Of a stretch of DNA of 64,000 bases, positions 9,119 through 16,675 are shown piece after piece (the first letter of the stretch is position 1; the number at the start of each line of letters is the position of its first letter). The translations under genes and the position numbers were made by a program. The notes beneath the pieces are model-generated. The model did not search any database. It saw only the letters and a program-made list of their open reading frames with translations, and had not been told where the DNA came from. This DNA comes from Bradyrhizobium sp. SZCCHNS1050 (GTDB taxonomy: Bacteria > Pseudomonadota > Alphaproteobacteria > Rhizobiales > Xanthobacteraceae), in assembly GCF_032484785.1 (NCBI RefSeq), contig NZ_JAUETR010000001.1, positions 4,529,501 through 4,593,500 on the forward strand. Reading direction: 5' to 3'.

Positions 9119-10240
9119 ATGTCGTTACGTCAAACAATCGCGGCGGTCGTCGCAATGGGCGCGGCAGCGCTGACGTCGGTCGGTGCAGCGGGGGCCGCTG
9201 ACCTGCCCGCCAAGGCGATCGCGAAGAAGGCGCCGGCCGAGGTGCCGTTCTTCCTCGTCGTCGACAATCGCGTCAGCTACTCCTATATCTTCGATGCCAG
9301 CCAGCCTGGTGCATGGAGTGTCAACGGCAACGGCACATTCAACGCCAAGACCGCCAAGCAGGTCTACTCGTTCACCCATTTCGACGTCTGGGGTTACGGC
9401 ACCAACTTCTTCACGATCTCGCTGTTCAAGTCGGACCACAACGACCCCGCTGGGCCTTGCACGCAGACCGGCGGGATCGTGTCGCCCAACGCAGGTTTCG
9501 CCTTCACGCCGGCGAGCTGTGCCGGTGCGACCGAGATCTACGGACTGTTCCGCTCGACCTTCGGCTGGAACCAGATCTTCAACACCAAGGCCTTCACGAT
9601 GGGCCCGCTGCAGAACATTTCGTTCGAGGTGGGCATGGATGCCAATACCGAGAACCGCTATTTCGGGGCCGCCAAACGCGACGTGGTTGCCGGCCTGCAG
9701 TTCGCGTTCAACCTGCCCTACAAGGGCTATTTCAACGTCGCTCCCCTGATGTATTGGGAGTTCGCCAACCACAATTCGTTCTCGCAGTGCGGGGCCGGCT
9801 GGTCGAACCCCTGCATCAATGACGGCAATACCTCGTTCAAGCCGACCTGGGCCGTCGAGACCAACTACTACATGGATCTCGGTTTCCTGCCGGAGAGCAT
9901 GCAATTCTTCTCGATCTCGGGCCGCGCCGGCTGGTACGGCAAGAAGGGCACCGACACCGAGCCGCTCCCGGCCAGCGTCGCGAACGGCGTCTATCCGACC
10001 AAGGTCGAGTTCAATTCCGAGCCGATCCGCCTGACCTTCGATGCGTCGAAGGCGATGTGGGGCGAGAAGCAGAGCCACCTGATCGACGTCTGGGTGGCCT
10101 ATCGCTACTGGCAGAACAAGTTCGGCCTCGACCACAACAACGCGGTCGGCTGTTCCGTCGCCGGTGTCGGCGGCACCCGCGTCGCCACGGGCGCCTGCAC
10201 CGAATCGTCGCTCTACTCGGGCGTGACCGTGAAGTTCTGA
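9119..10240 (+). CDS. Outer-membrane beta-barrel protein, Tsx-like nucleoside channel candidate
   Basis: A 373-residue exported protein. An N-terminal signal peptide (MSLRQTIAAVVAMGAAALTS, then AGAADLPAKA) is followed by alternating aromatic/polar stretches typical of beta strands, and the chain ends in GVTVKF with the terminal Phe needed for outer-membrane insertion. Segments such as YSFTHFDVWGYG and LMYWEFANHNSF recall Tsx-type nucleoside channels. It lies beside a nucleoside-type ABC importer and two purine deaminases, so it may be the outer-membrane port for the same substrates. The Tsx assignment is by resemblance and context only; the barrel and export assignment is firmer. Confidence 0.7.
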   Translation: MSLRQTIAAVVAMGAAALTSVGAAGAADLPAKAIAKKAPAEVPFFLVVDNRVSYSYIFDASQPGAWSVNGNGTFNAKTAKQVYSFTHFDVWGYGTNFFTISLFKSDHNDPAGPCTQTGGIVSPNAGFAFTPASCAGATEIYGLFRSTFGWNQIFNTKAFTMGPLQNISFEVGMDANTENRYFGAAKRDVVAGLQFAFNLPYKGYFNVAPLMYWEFANHNSFSQCGAGWSNPCINDGNTSFKPTWAVETNYYMDLGFLPESMQFFSISGRAGWYGKKGTDTEPLPASVANGVYPTKVEFNSEPIRLTFDASKAMWGEKQSHLIDVWVAYRYWQNKFGLDHNNAVGCSVAGVGGTRVATGACTESSLYSGVTVKF

Positions 10241-10259
10241 CATCGATCGAGCCACGCGA

Positions 10260-10291
10260 GCAGGCGCCGCGCCTCCGGTCGCGGCGCCTGC
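10260..10291. terminator. Terminator hairpin between convergent genes
   Basis: A perfect 12-bp stem (GCAGGCGCCGCG at 10260-10271, CGCGGCGCCTGC at 10280-10291) with an 8-nt loop follows the outer-membrane protein gene and abuts the stop of the deaminase gene on the other strand. The trailing TTCAGTTGT is only moderately T-rich. Confidence 0.7.
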
Positions 10292-10292
10292 T

Positions 10293-10817
10293 TCAGTTGT
10301 CCCAGACGCCGTCATGTAGTGCCGCGGCTTCCTCCTCCAGCAGGGGGCCGACGATTTCGGTCGCGCGCTGGCCGCTCGCGAACACGTCGCGGCAGGGCAG
10401 GTCGAGCGTCGGATTCTCCGGATGATTGCCGGTGATGCCGCGCAGCCGCCGCTCACCGAGGCCGTAGACCACGCGTCCGATGCCGGCCCAATAGATGGCG
10501 CCCGCGCACATCGCGCACGGCTCTGCCGACGAATACAGCGTGGCCGCCGCCCTGATCTCGGGCGCTATCGAAATGCAGGCCTGGGTCGCAACCAGCCGCT
10601 CGGCATGGGCCGTGGCGTCATGAGCTGGCATGTAGCCGTTCTCGGCCTCGATCAGAACGCGGCCGTCGGCAGCGATCAGCACCGCTCCGAATGGATGATT
10701 GCCGTTGGATGTCGCGCGGCGGGCGATGGCGAAGCTGTGCCGCAGGAAATGTGTGTCCCGGTCTTGGGCGCCGGCTTGCCTCCGTCCGTCTCTCGCCTGA
10801 TCTCTCGGCGCCATCAT
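10293..10817 (-). CDS. Nucleoside/guanine deaminase (CMP/dCMP deaminase fold)
   Basis: A 174-residue zinc deaminase. The metal site is visible as TAHAERLV (HAE: His ligand and catalytic Glu) and EPCAMCAGAIYW (PCxxC cysteines). The fold is shared by tRNA adenosine deaminase, guanine deaminase and other nucleoside deaminases. In this setting guanine or a nucleoside is the likely substrate. The start is ATG 10817 (or the adjacent ATG 10814) because a GGAG stands about 8 bases upstream; a longer Arg-rich frame from 10970 is not supported. It is divergent from the CDF transporter. Confidence 0.82.
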   Translation of the reverse strand: MMAPRDQARDGRRQAGAQDRDTHFLRHSFAIARRATSNGNHPFGAVLIAADGRVLIEAENGYMPAHDATAHAERLVATQACISIAPEIRAAATLYSSAEPCAMCAGAIYWAGIGRVVYGLGERRLRGITGNHPENPTLDLPCRDVFASGQRATEIVGPLLEEEAAALHDGVWDN

Positions 10818-10947
10818 CACTCTGCTCCGTTGCGGATCGGGCGATCCTGCTCCGGCGCGACGACGCGCGCAAGCGCGCCAAGGGAACCGATGCGCCGCAG
10901 CTCGCGTTGCCCGGCGCACGAGCGCAAAGAGAGAATAGGCAGGCGAC

Positions 10948-11910
10948 ATGGCGGCAAACGCGGATTCCAAGGTTGCCGTCTATGCCGCGCTTGCCGGCAA
11001 TCTGCTCGTGGCCTGCACCAAGACCGCCGCGGCGGTGTGGACCGGCAGCTCGGCCATGACGAGCGAGGCGATCCACTCCGCCGTCGACACCTCGAACGAA
11101 CTGCTGCTGCTCTACGGCTTTCATCGCGCAAGCCGTCCGCCCGACCAGCGGCATCCGCTCGGCCATGGCCGTGAGCTCTATTTCTGGAGCTTCATCGTTG
11201 CGCTGCTGCTGTTCGCGCTTGGCGCCGGCGTCTCGCTGTACGAAGGCGTGGCGCACCTGATGCATCCGCTGCCGATCGAAGACCCGACGGTGAACTACAT
11301 CGTGCTCGGGCTCTCCTTCGTGTTCGAGGCAGGCTCCTGGTGGGTGGCGGTGCGGCGGTTTCGCGCGGCTGCGCCGGGTCTCTCCTATCTCGAGGCGTTC
11401 AGGCGCAGCAAGGACCCGCCAGCCTTCATGGTCGTGTTCGAGGACAGCGCGGCACTGATCGGCATCGTGATTGCTGCTGCCGCGATGGCTGCGGCCGTCG
11501 CCTTCGATGAGCCGGCATGGGACGGCATCGGATCGATCCTGATCGGTGTGCTGCTTGCGGCGACCTCGATGGTGCTCGCGCGGGAGAGCAAGAGTCTCCT
11601 GATCGGCGAGCCGGCGGATCCGGAGCTGGCGCGTTCGATCCTCGACATCGCGCGCAAGAGGAAGGGCGTCAAGTCAGCCAATGGCCTGCTCACGGTGCAG
11701 CTGTCACCGCAGCATGTCGTTGTCGCGCTGAGCATCGAATTTGCGGACGATCAGCGCGCCGATGATATCGAGCGCGCCGTCGTTGCGATCGAGAGCGAGC
11801 TGAGGGCGCGGCATCCGATCGTCGCGGCGCTGTTCGTCAAGCCGCAGACCGGTGCGCGCTATCAGGAAATGCGCGAGAGCGTGCTCCAAAATGGCTCGAC
11901 TCCGGCGTGA
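10948..11910 (+). CDS. Cation diffusion facilitator (CDF) family transporter
   Basis: A 320-residue inner-membrane metal/proton antiporter. TM segments start near residue 10, and the TM2 metal-site region reads TSEAIHSAVDTSNE, with HPLGHGRELYFW following. A second acidic site lies in VVFEDSAALIGI, and the C-terminal cytoplasmic domain runs from about residue 215. CDF proteins export Zn, Co, Fe or Mn; here the usual HxxxD/DxxxD pairs are modified (EAIHSAVD, FEDSAAL), so the metal cannot be named. It is monocistronic and divergent from the deaminase gene. Confidence 0.88.
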   Translation: MAANADSKVAVYAALAGNLLVACTKTAAAVWTGSSAMTSEAIHSAVDTSNELLLLYGFHRASRPPDQRHPLGHGRELYFWSFIVALLLFALGAGVSLYEGVAHLMHPLPIEDPTVNYIVLGLSFVFEAGSWWVAVRRFRAAAPGLSYLEAFRRSKDPPAFMVVFEDSAALIGIVIAAAAMAAAVAFDEPAWDGIGSILIGVLLAATSMVLARESKSLLIGEPADPELARSILDIARKRKGVKSANGLLTVQLSPQHVVVALSIEFADDQRADDIERAVVAIESELRARHPIVAALFVKPQTGARYQEMRESVLQNGSTPA

Positions 11911-12003
11911 GATCCGCAGCTCAGCGATAGACGACGTCGCTTCGGGCAGACGAATGGCCGAGGCATGAGATGCCGGGTCGAACCGGAGCGGCGCGCCTCG
12001 TTC

Positions 12004-13140
12004 CTAAGGCTGCGTGCTCGCGGCCAACGGCGCACTCAGCAGCACGATCACCAGCAGTGCGGCCAACATCCAGAATGCGGCCGGCAGGCTGGTGGCTGCG
12101 GCGATGAAGCCGATGCCTGCGGGGCCCAGCAGCACGCCTGAGTAGCCTGCGGTGGTGACGGCCGCGACGGCCAGCCCGACCGGCATGGCGGTCTGCGCCC
12201 CGGCTCGGCGGAACAGCACCGGGACCAGGTTCGACGCGCCGAGGCCGATCAGCGCAAAGCCCGCCATGGCAGCAGCAACCCACGGAGCCGTGAGCAGCAG
12301 GACGAAGCCCGCGATGGCGATGGCGCCGCCCCCGAGCAACGTTGCGCGATCACCGATCCGTGCAACCACCGCGTCACCGACGAGGCGCCCTGCGGTCATT
12401 GCGATCGAGAACATGATGTAGCCCAGTCCGGCCTGCGCCGCCGGCAGGCGGCCGGAACCGACGAGCAGCAGCGCGCTCCAGTCGAGCATCGCGCCCTCGA
12501 CCAGGAACATGATTGCGGCGAGTGCCGCCAGCAGCAGCACCGCGCCGTGCGGAAGCACGAGCAGAGGCCCCGATTGCGCGGGTTTGCTCGCCATCAGTCG
12601 CGGGGCAGCCACGATCATCGCGGCCAGGGCGAGGGCGCAGCAGGCGAGCGTGCCGAGCAGCGGCGCGACGTCGAATGCGAGCAGCGCCGTCATGACGCCG
12701 GAGCCCGCGAAGCCGCCGATGCTGAACTGGGCATGGAAACCCGACATCAGCGGACGCTCGCTCAGCCGCTCGACGTCGATCGCCTGGATGTTCACCGCGA
12801 CGTCGAGCGAGCCCAGCGCCGCACCGAAGGCGAACAATGCGAGTGCGAGTGTCGCTGGCGTTGCTGCGATCGCCAGCAGCGGCAGGAACAGCGCGAGAGC
12901 GATGCCGCTGACGATGACGACCGGCTTGCTGCCATAATGGGCGCTCAGCAGTCCGGCGGCCAGCATCGATGCGACCGAGCCAACGCCGAGCGAGAGCAGG
13001 AGCAGCCCGAGCGTCGCATCATCGACGCCGAGCCGCTGTTTGGCAAACGGCACCAGCGGTGCCCAGCAGGCGATGCCGAAGCCGGCGACGAAGAAGGCCA
13101 GGCGGGTCGCGAGCCGCGCCCCGCTGTGATCAGAACTCAT
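12004..13140 (-). CDS. MFS transporter, probable sugar-acid carrier
   Basis: A 378-residue major-facilitator protein with about 12 hydrophobic segments. The motif-A-like loop between TM2 and TM3 reads GLLSAHYGSKPV. The ATG at 13140 has an AGGA at suitable distance. An alternative GTG at 13176 would overlap the stop of the upstream DeoR-type gene (GTGA) and add 12 residues; either is possible. It follows the regulator directly and faces away from dgoK/dgoA, so a sugar-acid substrate is inferred from context. No substrate-specific residues were recognised. Confidence 0.82.
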   Translation of the reverse strand: MSSDHSGARLATRLAFFVAGFGIACWAPLVPFAKQRLGVDDATLGLLLLSLGVGSVASMLAAGLLSAHYGSKPVVIVSGIALALFLPLLAIAATPATLALALFAFGAALGSLDVAVNIQAIDVERLSERPLMSGFHAQFSIGGFAGSGVMTALLAFDVAPLLGTLACCALALAAMIVAAPRLMASKPAQSGPLLVLPHGAVLLLAALAAIMFLVEGAMLDWSALLLVGSGRLPAAQAGLGYIMFSIAMTAGRLVGDAVVARIGDRATLLGGGAIAIAGFVLLLTAPWVAAAMAGFALIGLGASNLVPVLFRRAGAQTAMPVGLAVAAVTTAGYSGVLLGPAGIGFIAAATSLPAAFWMLAALLVIVLLSAPLAASTQP

Positions 13141-13172
13141 TTGGAAGATTCCTGACTTTCTGAAGGGCGCTG

Positions 13173-13946
13173 TCACCCCGGCGGGGCGGCCGTCATGATG
13201 GCGGCTCCCGCCCGTTTGAGCAGGGCGAGCCGGGCCGCCGGCGCATCATGCTCGACGGTGAGCTGGCTGATGGTCTTGGCGCCGGCGATACGGTGGGGGG
13301 CTCGGGTCTCGAGCTTCTCGTTGGTGACCATTGCGACGCTGACGCGGCTCAGCGACAGCAGGGTCCGCTTGAATGCTGCGTCAGCCGGATCAACCGCGCT
13401 GATGCCGCCTTGCGCCGATACAGCGCAGACGCCGATGAAGCAGCGGTCGATGTTCAAGCGCTGCACCTGCATGAGGGCGTCGGCGTCGACACAGCCGCCG
13501 ACTGCGGGGTGAACGGAGCCGCCGATCATGATCAGCTGCAGGTCCTGCCGGTGCAGCACGGTTGCGGCAATGTCGATGGCGTTGGTTGCGACGGTGAGAT
13601 CGAAATCATCGGGCAGGACCTCAGCGAGGGCGAGATTGGTGCTGCCACTATCGAGGAAGAGAAATTCGCCACGCGCGATGCCGCGGGCGGCCGTCCGGGC
13701 GAGCGCCAGCTTGCGGTCGCGATCTTGCCCGATCCGCGCCGCCATCGGTGTCATGCCGCCGGCGATCGGCAATGCGCCGCCATACACCCGGCGGCAGCGT
13801 CCTTCGGCGGCAAGCGCACGAAGATCGCGCCGGATGGCATCCTCGGAGACGCCGAATTCGTGGGCCAGGGCGGCCGCGACGACCGCGTGCCCCGCCGAGA
13901 GGCGGCCGGCGATCTGGTCGCGGCGCGCCAGTGGAAGGTCTGACAT
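13173..13946 (-). CDS. DeoR-family transcriptional regulator
   Basis: A 257-residue regulator with an N-terminal helix-turn-helix (EFGVSEDAIRRDLRALAAEG, residues about 30-50) and a C-terminal sugar-phosphate sensing domain with FLDSGSTNLALA and TVATNAIDIA. DeoR proteins usually repress sugar genes and respond to a phosphorylated sugar. It is divergent from dgoK/dgoA and co-directional with the MFS gene, so KDGal-6-phosphate or a related sugar phosphate is a plausible effector. The 13947-14069 gap carries a candidate operator. Confidence 0.9.
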   Translation of the reverse strand: MSDLPLARRDQIAGRLSAGHAVVAAALAHEFGVSEDAIRRDLRALAAEGRCRRVYGGALPIAGGMTPMAARIGQDRDRKLALARTAARGIARGEFLFLDSGSTNLALAEVLPDDFDLTVATNAIDIAATVLHRQDLQLIMIGGSVHPAVGGCVDADALMQVQRLNIDRCFIGVCAVSAQGGISAVDPADAAFKRTLLSLSRVSVAMVTNEKLETRAPHRIAGAKTISQLTVEHDAPAARLALLKRAGAAIMTAAPPG

Positions 13947-13976
13947 GCCCTCTTCATATCAGGCATAAACAAGAAT

Positions 13977-14014
13977 AACAACGTGCATAATCGTGCATTG
14001 CGCAATTTGTTGTT
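13977..14014. promoter_or_regulatory. Candidate DeoR-type operator in divergent promoter
   Basis: AACAAC (13977-13982) and GTTGTT (14009-14014) form an inverted repeat. Inside it are two direct copies of CGTGCAT (13982-13988 and 13992-13998) one helical turn apart. It lies between the divergent DeoR-type gene and dgoK, where an autoregulated operator would be expected. Confidence 0.5.
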
Positions 14015-14069
14015 TGCGCGGCCCGCGCGGCATGGCATTGCCAGATGTCGAAGTGATCGGGAGCAAGGT

Positions 14070-15008
14070 GTGACCGCCGTCTATTCGTCAGCAACGCCGG
14101 CCCTTGTCGCCGTCGACTGGGGGACATCCAGCTTCCGCGCCTGGCTGATGGCCGGAGATGGGACGGAGCTGGCCGAGAGCCGCGGTAGCGAGGGCATGCT
14201 GCATTGCGCGACATCAGGCTTCGCGCCGGTGCTGCGCGACCATCTGGCGAAGCTCGGCGCGCCGGCCGATGTTCCGGTGCTGATCTGCGGCATGGCCGGC
14301 GCGCGGCAAGGCTGGGTCGAGGCGCCTTATCTGCACACGCCCACCCGGCTGGAGGCGCTGCATGCCGGCGCGATTGGCGTCGACACGGAGGGCGACGTCA
14401 GGATTCTGCCGGGATTGGCGCAGGCGCGGGCGGATCAGCCGGACGTGATGCGCGGCGAGGAAACCCAGCTGCTCGGCGTCACCGAGCCGGACTTCACCGG
14501 GATCGTCTGCATTCCGGGCACCCACAGCAAATGGATCCGGATCGATGCCGGCGCTGTGATCGACTTTGCCACCTACATGACCGGCGAGCTGTTCGCGGTC
14601 GTCTCTCAACATAGCATTTTGATGCACGCCGTCGAACCGGAGGCCTCGGCCGTCGAGCACGACGCGGCGTTCCGCGAGAGCTTCGCAGCGTCGCTTGCCG
14701 CGCCGACGGCACTGACCAATGCGCTGTTCCGGCTGCGCGCAGCCCAGCTCCTCGGTTTTGAGCAGCGGTCCGATGGGGCTGCGAGGCTCTCCGGGCTTCT
14801 GATCGGCAGTGAGATCGCCGACGCTCGGGCGCGGTTTGGCGCCGAGCTTCCACTCCGGTTGATCGGAGCGGGCCGGCTCGGCCGGCTCTATCGCGCGGCG
14901 CTGGCCGCTGCTGGTTTCGACGTGAACGAATGTGATGCCGAACAGGCGTCCCGGCGCGGCCTGGTCAAGGCCGCGCGGCAGATCTGGGGAGCGCGTTTCC
15001 GACCATGA
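14070..15008 (+). CDS. dgoK: 2-dehydro-3-deoxygalactonokinase
   Basis: A 312-residue sugar-acid kinase that phosphorylates 2-keto-3-deoxygalactonate. The ASKHA-type phosphate loop ALVAVDWGTSSFRAWL is at the N-terminus and the family motif CIPGTHSKW sits mid-protein. The start is taken as GTG 14070 because GGGAG stands 6 bases upstream; a longer frame from 13983 would run through the operator region. Its stop overlaps the start of the aldolase gene (ATGA). Together they perform the last two steps of DeLey-Doudoroff galactonate breakdown to pyruvate and glyceraldehyde-3-phosphate. Confidence 0.92.
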   Translation: MTAVYSSATPALVAVDWGTSSFRAWLMAGDGTELAESRGSEGMLHCATSGFAPVLRDHLAKLGAPADVPVLICGMAGARQGWVEAPYLHTPTRLEALHAGAIGVDTEGDVRILPGLAQARADQPDVMRGEETQLLGVTEPDFTGIVCIPGTHSKWIRIDAGAVIDFATYMTGELFAVVSQHSILMHAVEPEASAVEHDAAFRESFAASLAAPTALTNALFRLRAAQLLGFEQRSDGAARLSGLLIGSEIADARARFGAELPLRLIGAGRLGRLYRAALAAAGFDVNECDAEQASRRGLVKAARQIWGARFRP

Positions 15009-15646
15009 CAAAGTCCGTTGCCTGGCCGCATGTCAAGCGGTCGCTGGTCGCGATCCTGCGCGGCATCAAGCCCGACGAGTCCGAGGCCATCGTCGATGTC
15101 CTGATCGAAGCCGGTTTCGAGCTGATCGAGGTTCCTCTTAACTCTCCGGAACCGTTCGTCTCGATCGAGCGTCTCGCCGCCCGGTTCGGCAAGGACTGCC
15201 TGATCGGTGCAGGGACGGTCGTCAATGCCGCAGATTGCGTGCGTGTCGCGGAGGCCGGCGGGCGTCTGATGGTCAGCCCCAACGTCGATGTCGAAGTGCT
15301 GGCGACGGCGCAGGCCTACGACATGGTCACCATGCCCGGGGTGTTCACGCCGACGGAGGCCTTTCTTGCTTTGCGTTGCGGCGCCTCGGCCCTGAAATAC
15401 TTTCCGGCGTCGGTGCTTGGTCCGTCGGGGATTGCAGCGCAACTTGCCGTCCTGCCGAAAGGCGTCGTGGTCGGTGCCGTCGGCGGTGTGTCGGACAACA
15501 ATCTCGCCTCCTATGCCGTAGCCGGTGTGCGAGCCTTCGGACTCGGCTCCAGCCTGTACAAGCCGGGGATGAGCGCGAGCGATGTGCGAGACACCGCGGT
15601 CGCTTCCGTGCGTGCCTATGACGATGCCATCGCAGCCACGGGCTGA
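15005..15646 (+). CDS. dgoA: 2-dehydro-3-deoxy-6-phosphogalactonate aldolase
   Basis: A 213-residue class I aldolase of the KDPG/KDPGal family. The conserved ILRGIKPDE opening, the glutamate-containing GFELIEVPLNSPEP, GAGTVVNAADC and the Schiff-base lysine in GASALKYFPAS are all present. It splits KDPGal to pyruvate and glyceraldehyde-3-phosphate. It overlaps dgoK by 4 bases. No galactonate dehydratase (dgoD) is seen in the window, so the pathway's first step must be encoded elsewhere. Confidence 0.93.
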   Translation: MTKSVAWPHVKRSLVAILRGIKPDESEAIVDVLIEAGFELIEVPLNSPEPFVSIERLAARFGKDCLIGAGTVVNAADCVRVAEAGGRLMVSPNVDVEVLATAQAYDMVTMPGVFTPTEAFLALRCGASALKYFPASVLGPSGIAAQLAVLPKGVVVGAVGGVSDNNLASYAVAGVRAFGLGSSLYKPGMSASDVRDTAVASVRAYDDAIAATG

Positions 15647-15827
15647 GCAGATCACGCTCCATGACGGCTTCGTGACGCTGTCTTGAAACTGTCGTCAGAG
15701 CTCGGCGTTGGAAGGGAACCAATTGTCCGTGCTCGCAAGAGTCTTGGTCCGCGTCTCCGGAACGAGCGGCCCTTGAACGCAGCTTGCGCGCATGGACCGG
15801 CTACGAACAACCGGGAGCAAGCCGGAC

Positions 15828-16175
15828 ATGACCGAATCCGTCATCCGCTTCCTGATCGGCGGCGTCATCGTTTCGACATTCGCGATCATTGGCGATGTGT
15901 TGCGTCCGAAGAGCTTTGCCGGCCTGTTCGGAGCAGCGCCCTCGGTCGCGCTGGCGACGTTGGGCGTTGCGGTTGTCACGCATGATGCCGCCTATGCGGC
16001 GGTCCAGAGCCATTCGATGATGTTCGGCGCAGCCGCGCTCTGTCTCTATAGCATGACCGTGTGCCGGCTGCTGATGCGGCAGCATATGCGCGCATTGAGC
16101 GCGAGCCTGCTCGCAACGGCCGTGTGGCTGGTCGCAGCGCTGGGACTGCAGGCGGTCTTCTCCGGAGGGGCGTGA
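15828..16175 (+). CDS. Small membrane protein, DUF3147-like (first of a pair)
   Basis: A 115-residue protein with four hydrophobic segments (starting VIRFLIGGVIVSTFAIIGD) and no catalytic motif. It resembles DUF3147-type membrane proteins of unknown function. GGGAG precedes the ATG at 15828. The stop overlaps the start of the next gene (TGATG), and both share the FLIGG/FALGG...A..P arrangement, so the pair may be an old duplication forming a two-subunit membrane complex. Confidence 0.68.
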   Translation: MTESVIRFLIGGVIVSTFAIIGDVLRPKSFAGLFGAAPSVALATLGVAVVTHDAAYAAVQSHSMMFGAAALCLYSMTVCRLLMRQHMRALSASLLATAVWLVAALGLQAVFSGGA

Positions 16176-16675
16176 TGCTGATCCGCATCTCGCCCTCGGC
16201 GCTGAAGGACGGCAAGTGGCATGAATACGTCATCCGCTTTGCGCTGGGCGGCGCCGCCACAGTCGCGACCGGGCTCATTGCCAAAGCCTTAGGTCCTGCG
16301 ATCGGCGGCCTCTTCCTGGCATTGCCGGCGATCTTCTGTGCCAGCGTCACCCTGATCGAGGCGCACGAGATCAGGCGCAAGCGCCGTCAGGGACTCTCCG
16401 GCGAGCGGCGCGGACGCGAAGCGGCTGCACTCGACACCGCAGGTGCAGTGCTCGGCAGTTTCGGCATGCTGGCGTTCGCGGCCGTATTCTCCACGCTGGT
16501 TCAGTCAAGCGTCGCGGCCGCCTTCGTCGCCGCAACGACGGCGTGGCTCGTCGTCTCGGTGACAGCGTGGGCGATCCGGCGCAAGCTGCGTGTTGCGGCA
16601 ACGACCCGCAAAGTTGCGGGCCGTCGCGATACGTCTCGGCCGCAGCCTCCGCTGGTCAGCTGGCGGCGGCGTTGA
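16175..16675 (+). CDS. Small membrane protein, DUF3147-like (second of a pair)
   Basis: A 166-residue protein with an N-terminal soluble stretch, then hydrophobic segments including [19 protein letters not shown] and [19 protein letters not shown], a basic cytoplasmic loop ([16 protein letters not shown]), two more membrane spans and an Arg-rich tail. GGAGG lies 7-8 bases upstream of the ATG. It is translationally coupled to the previous gene. Its 3' end overlaps the 3' end of the convergent BVMO-esterase gene by 20 bases. Function unknown. Confidence 0.7.
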   Translation: MLIRISPSALKDGKWHEYVIRFALGGAATVATGLIAKALGPAIGGLFLALPAIFCASVTLIEAHEIRRKRRQGLSGERRGREAAALDTAGAVLGSFGMLAFAAVFSTLVQSSVAAAFVAATTAWLVVSVTAWAIRRKLRVAATTRKVAGRRDTSRPQPPLVSWRRR

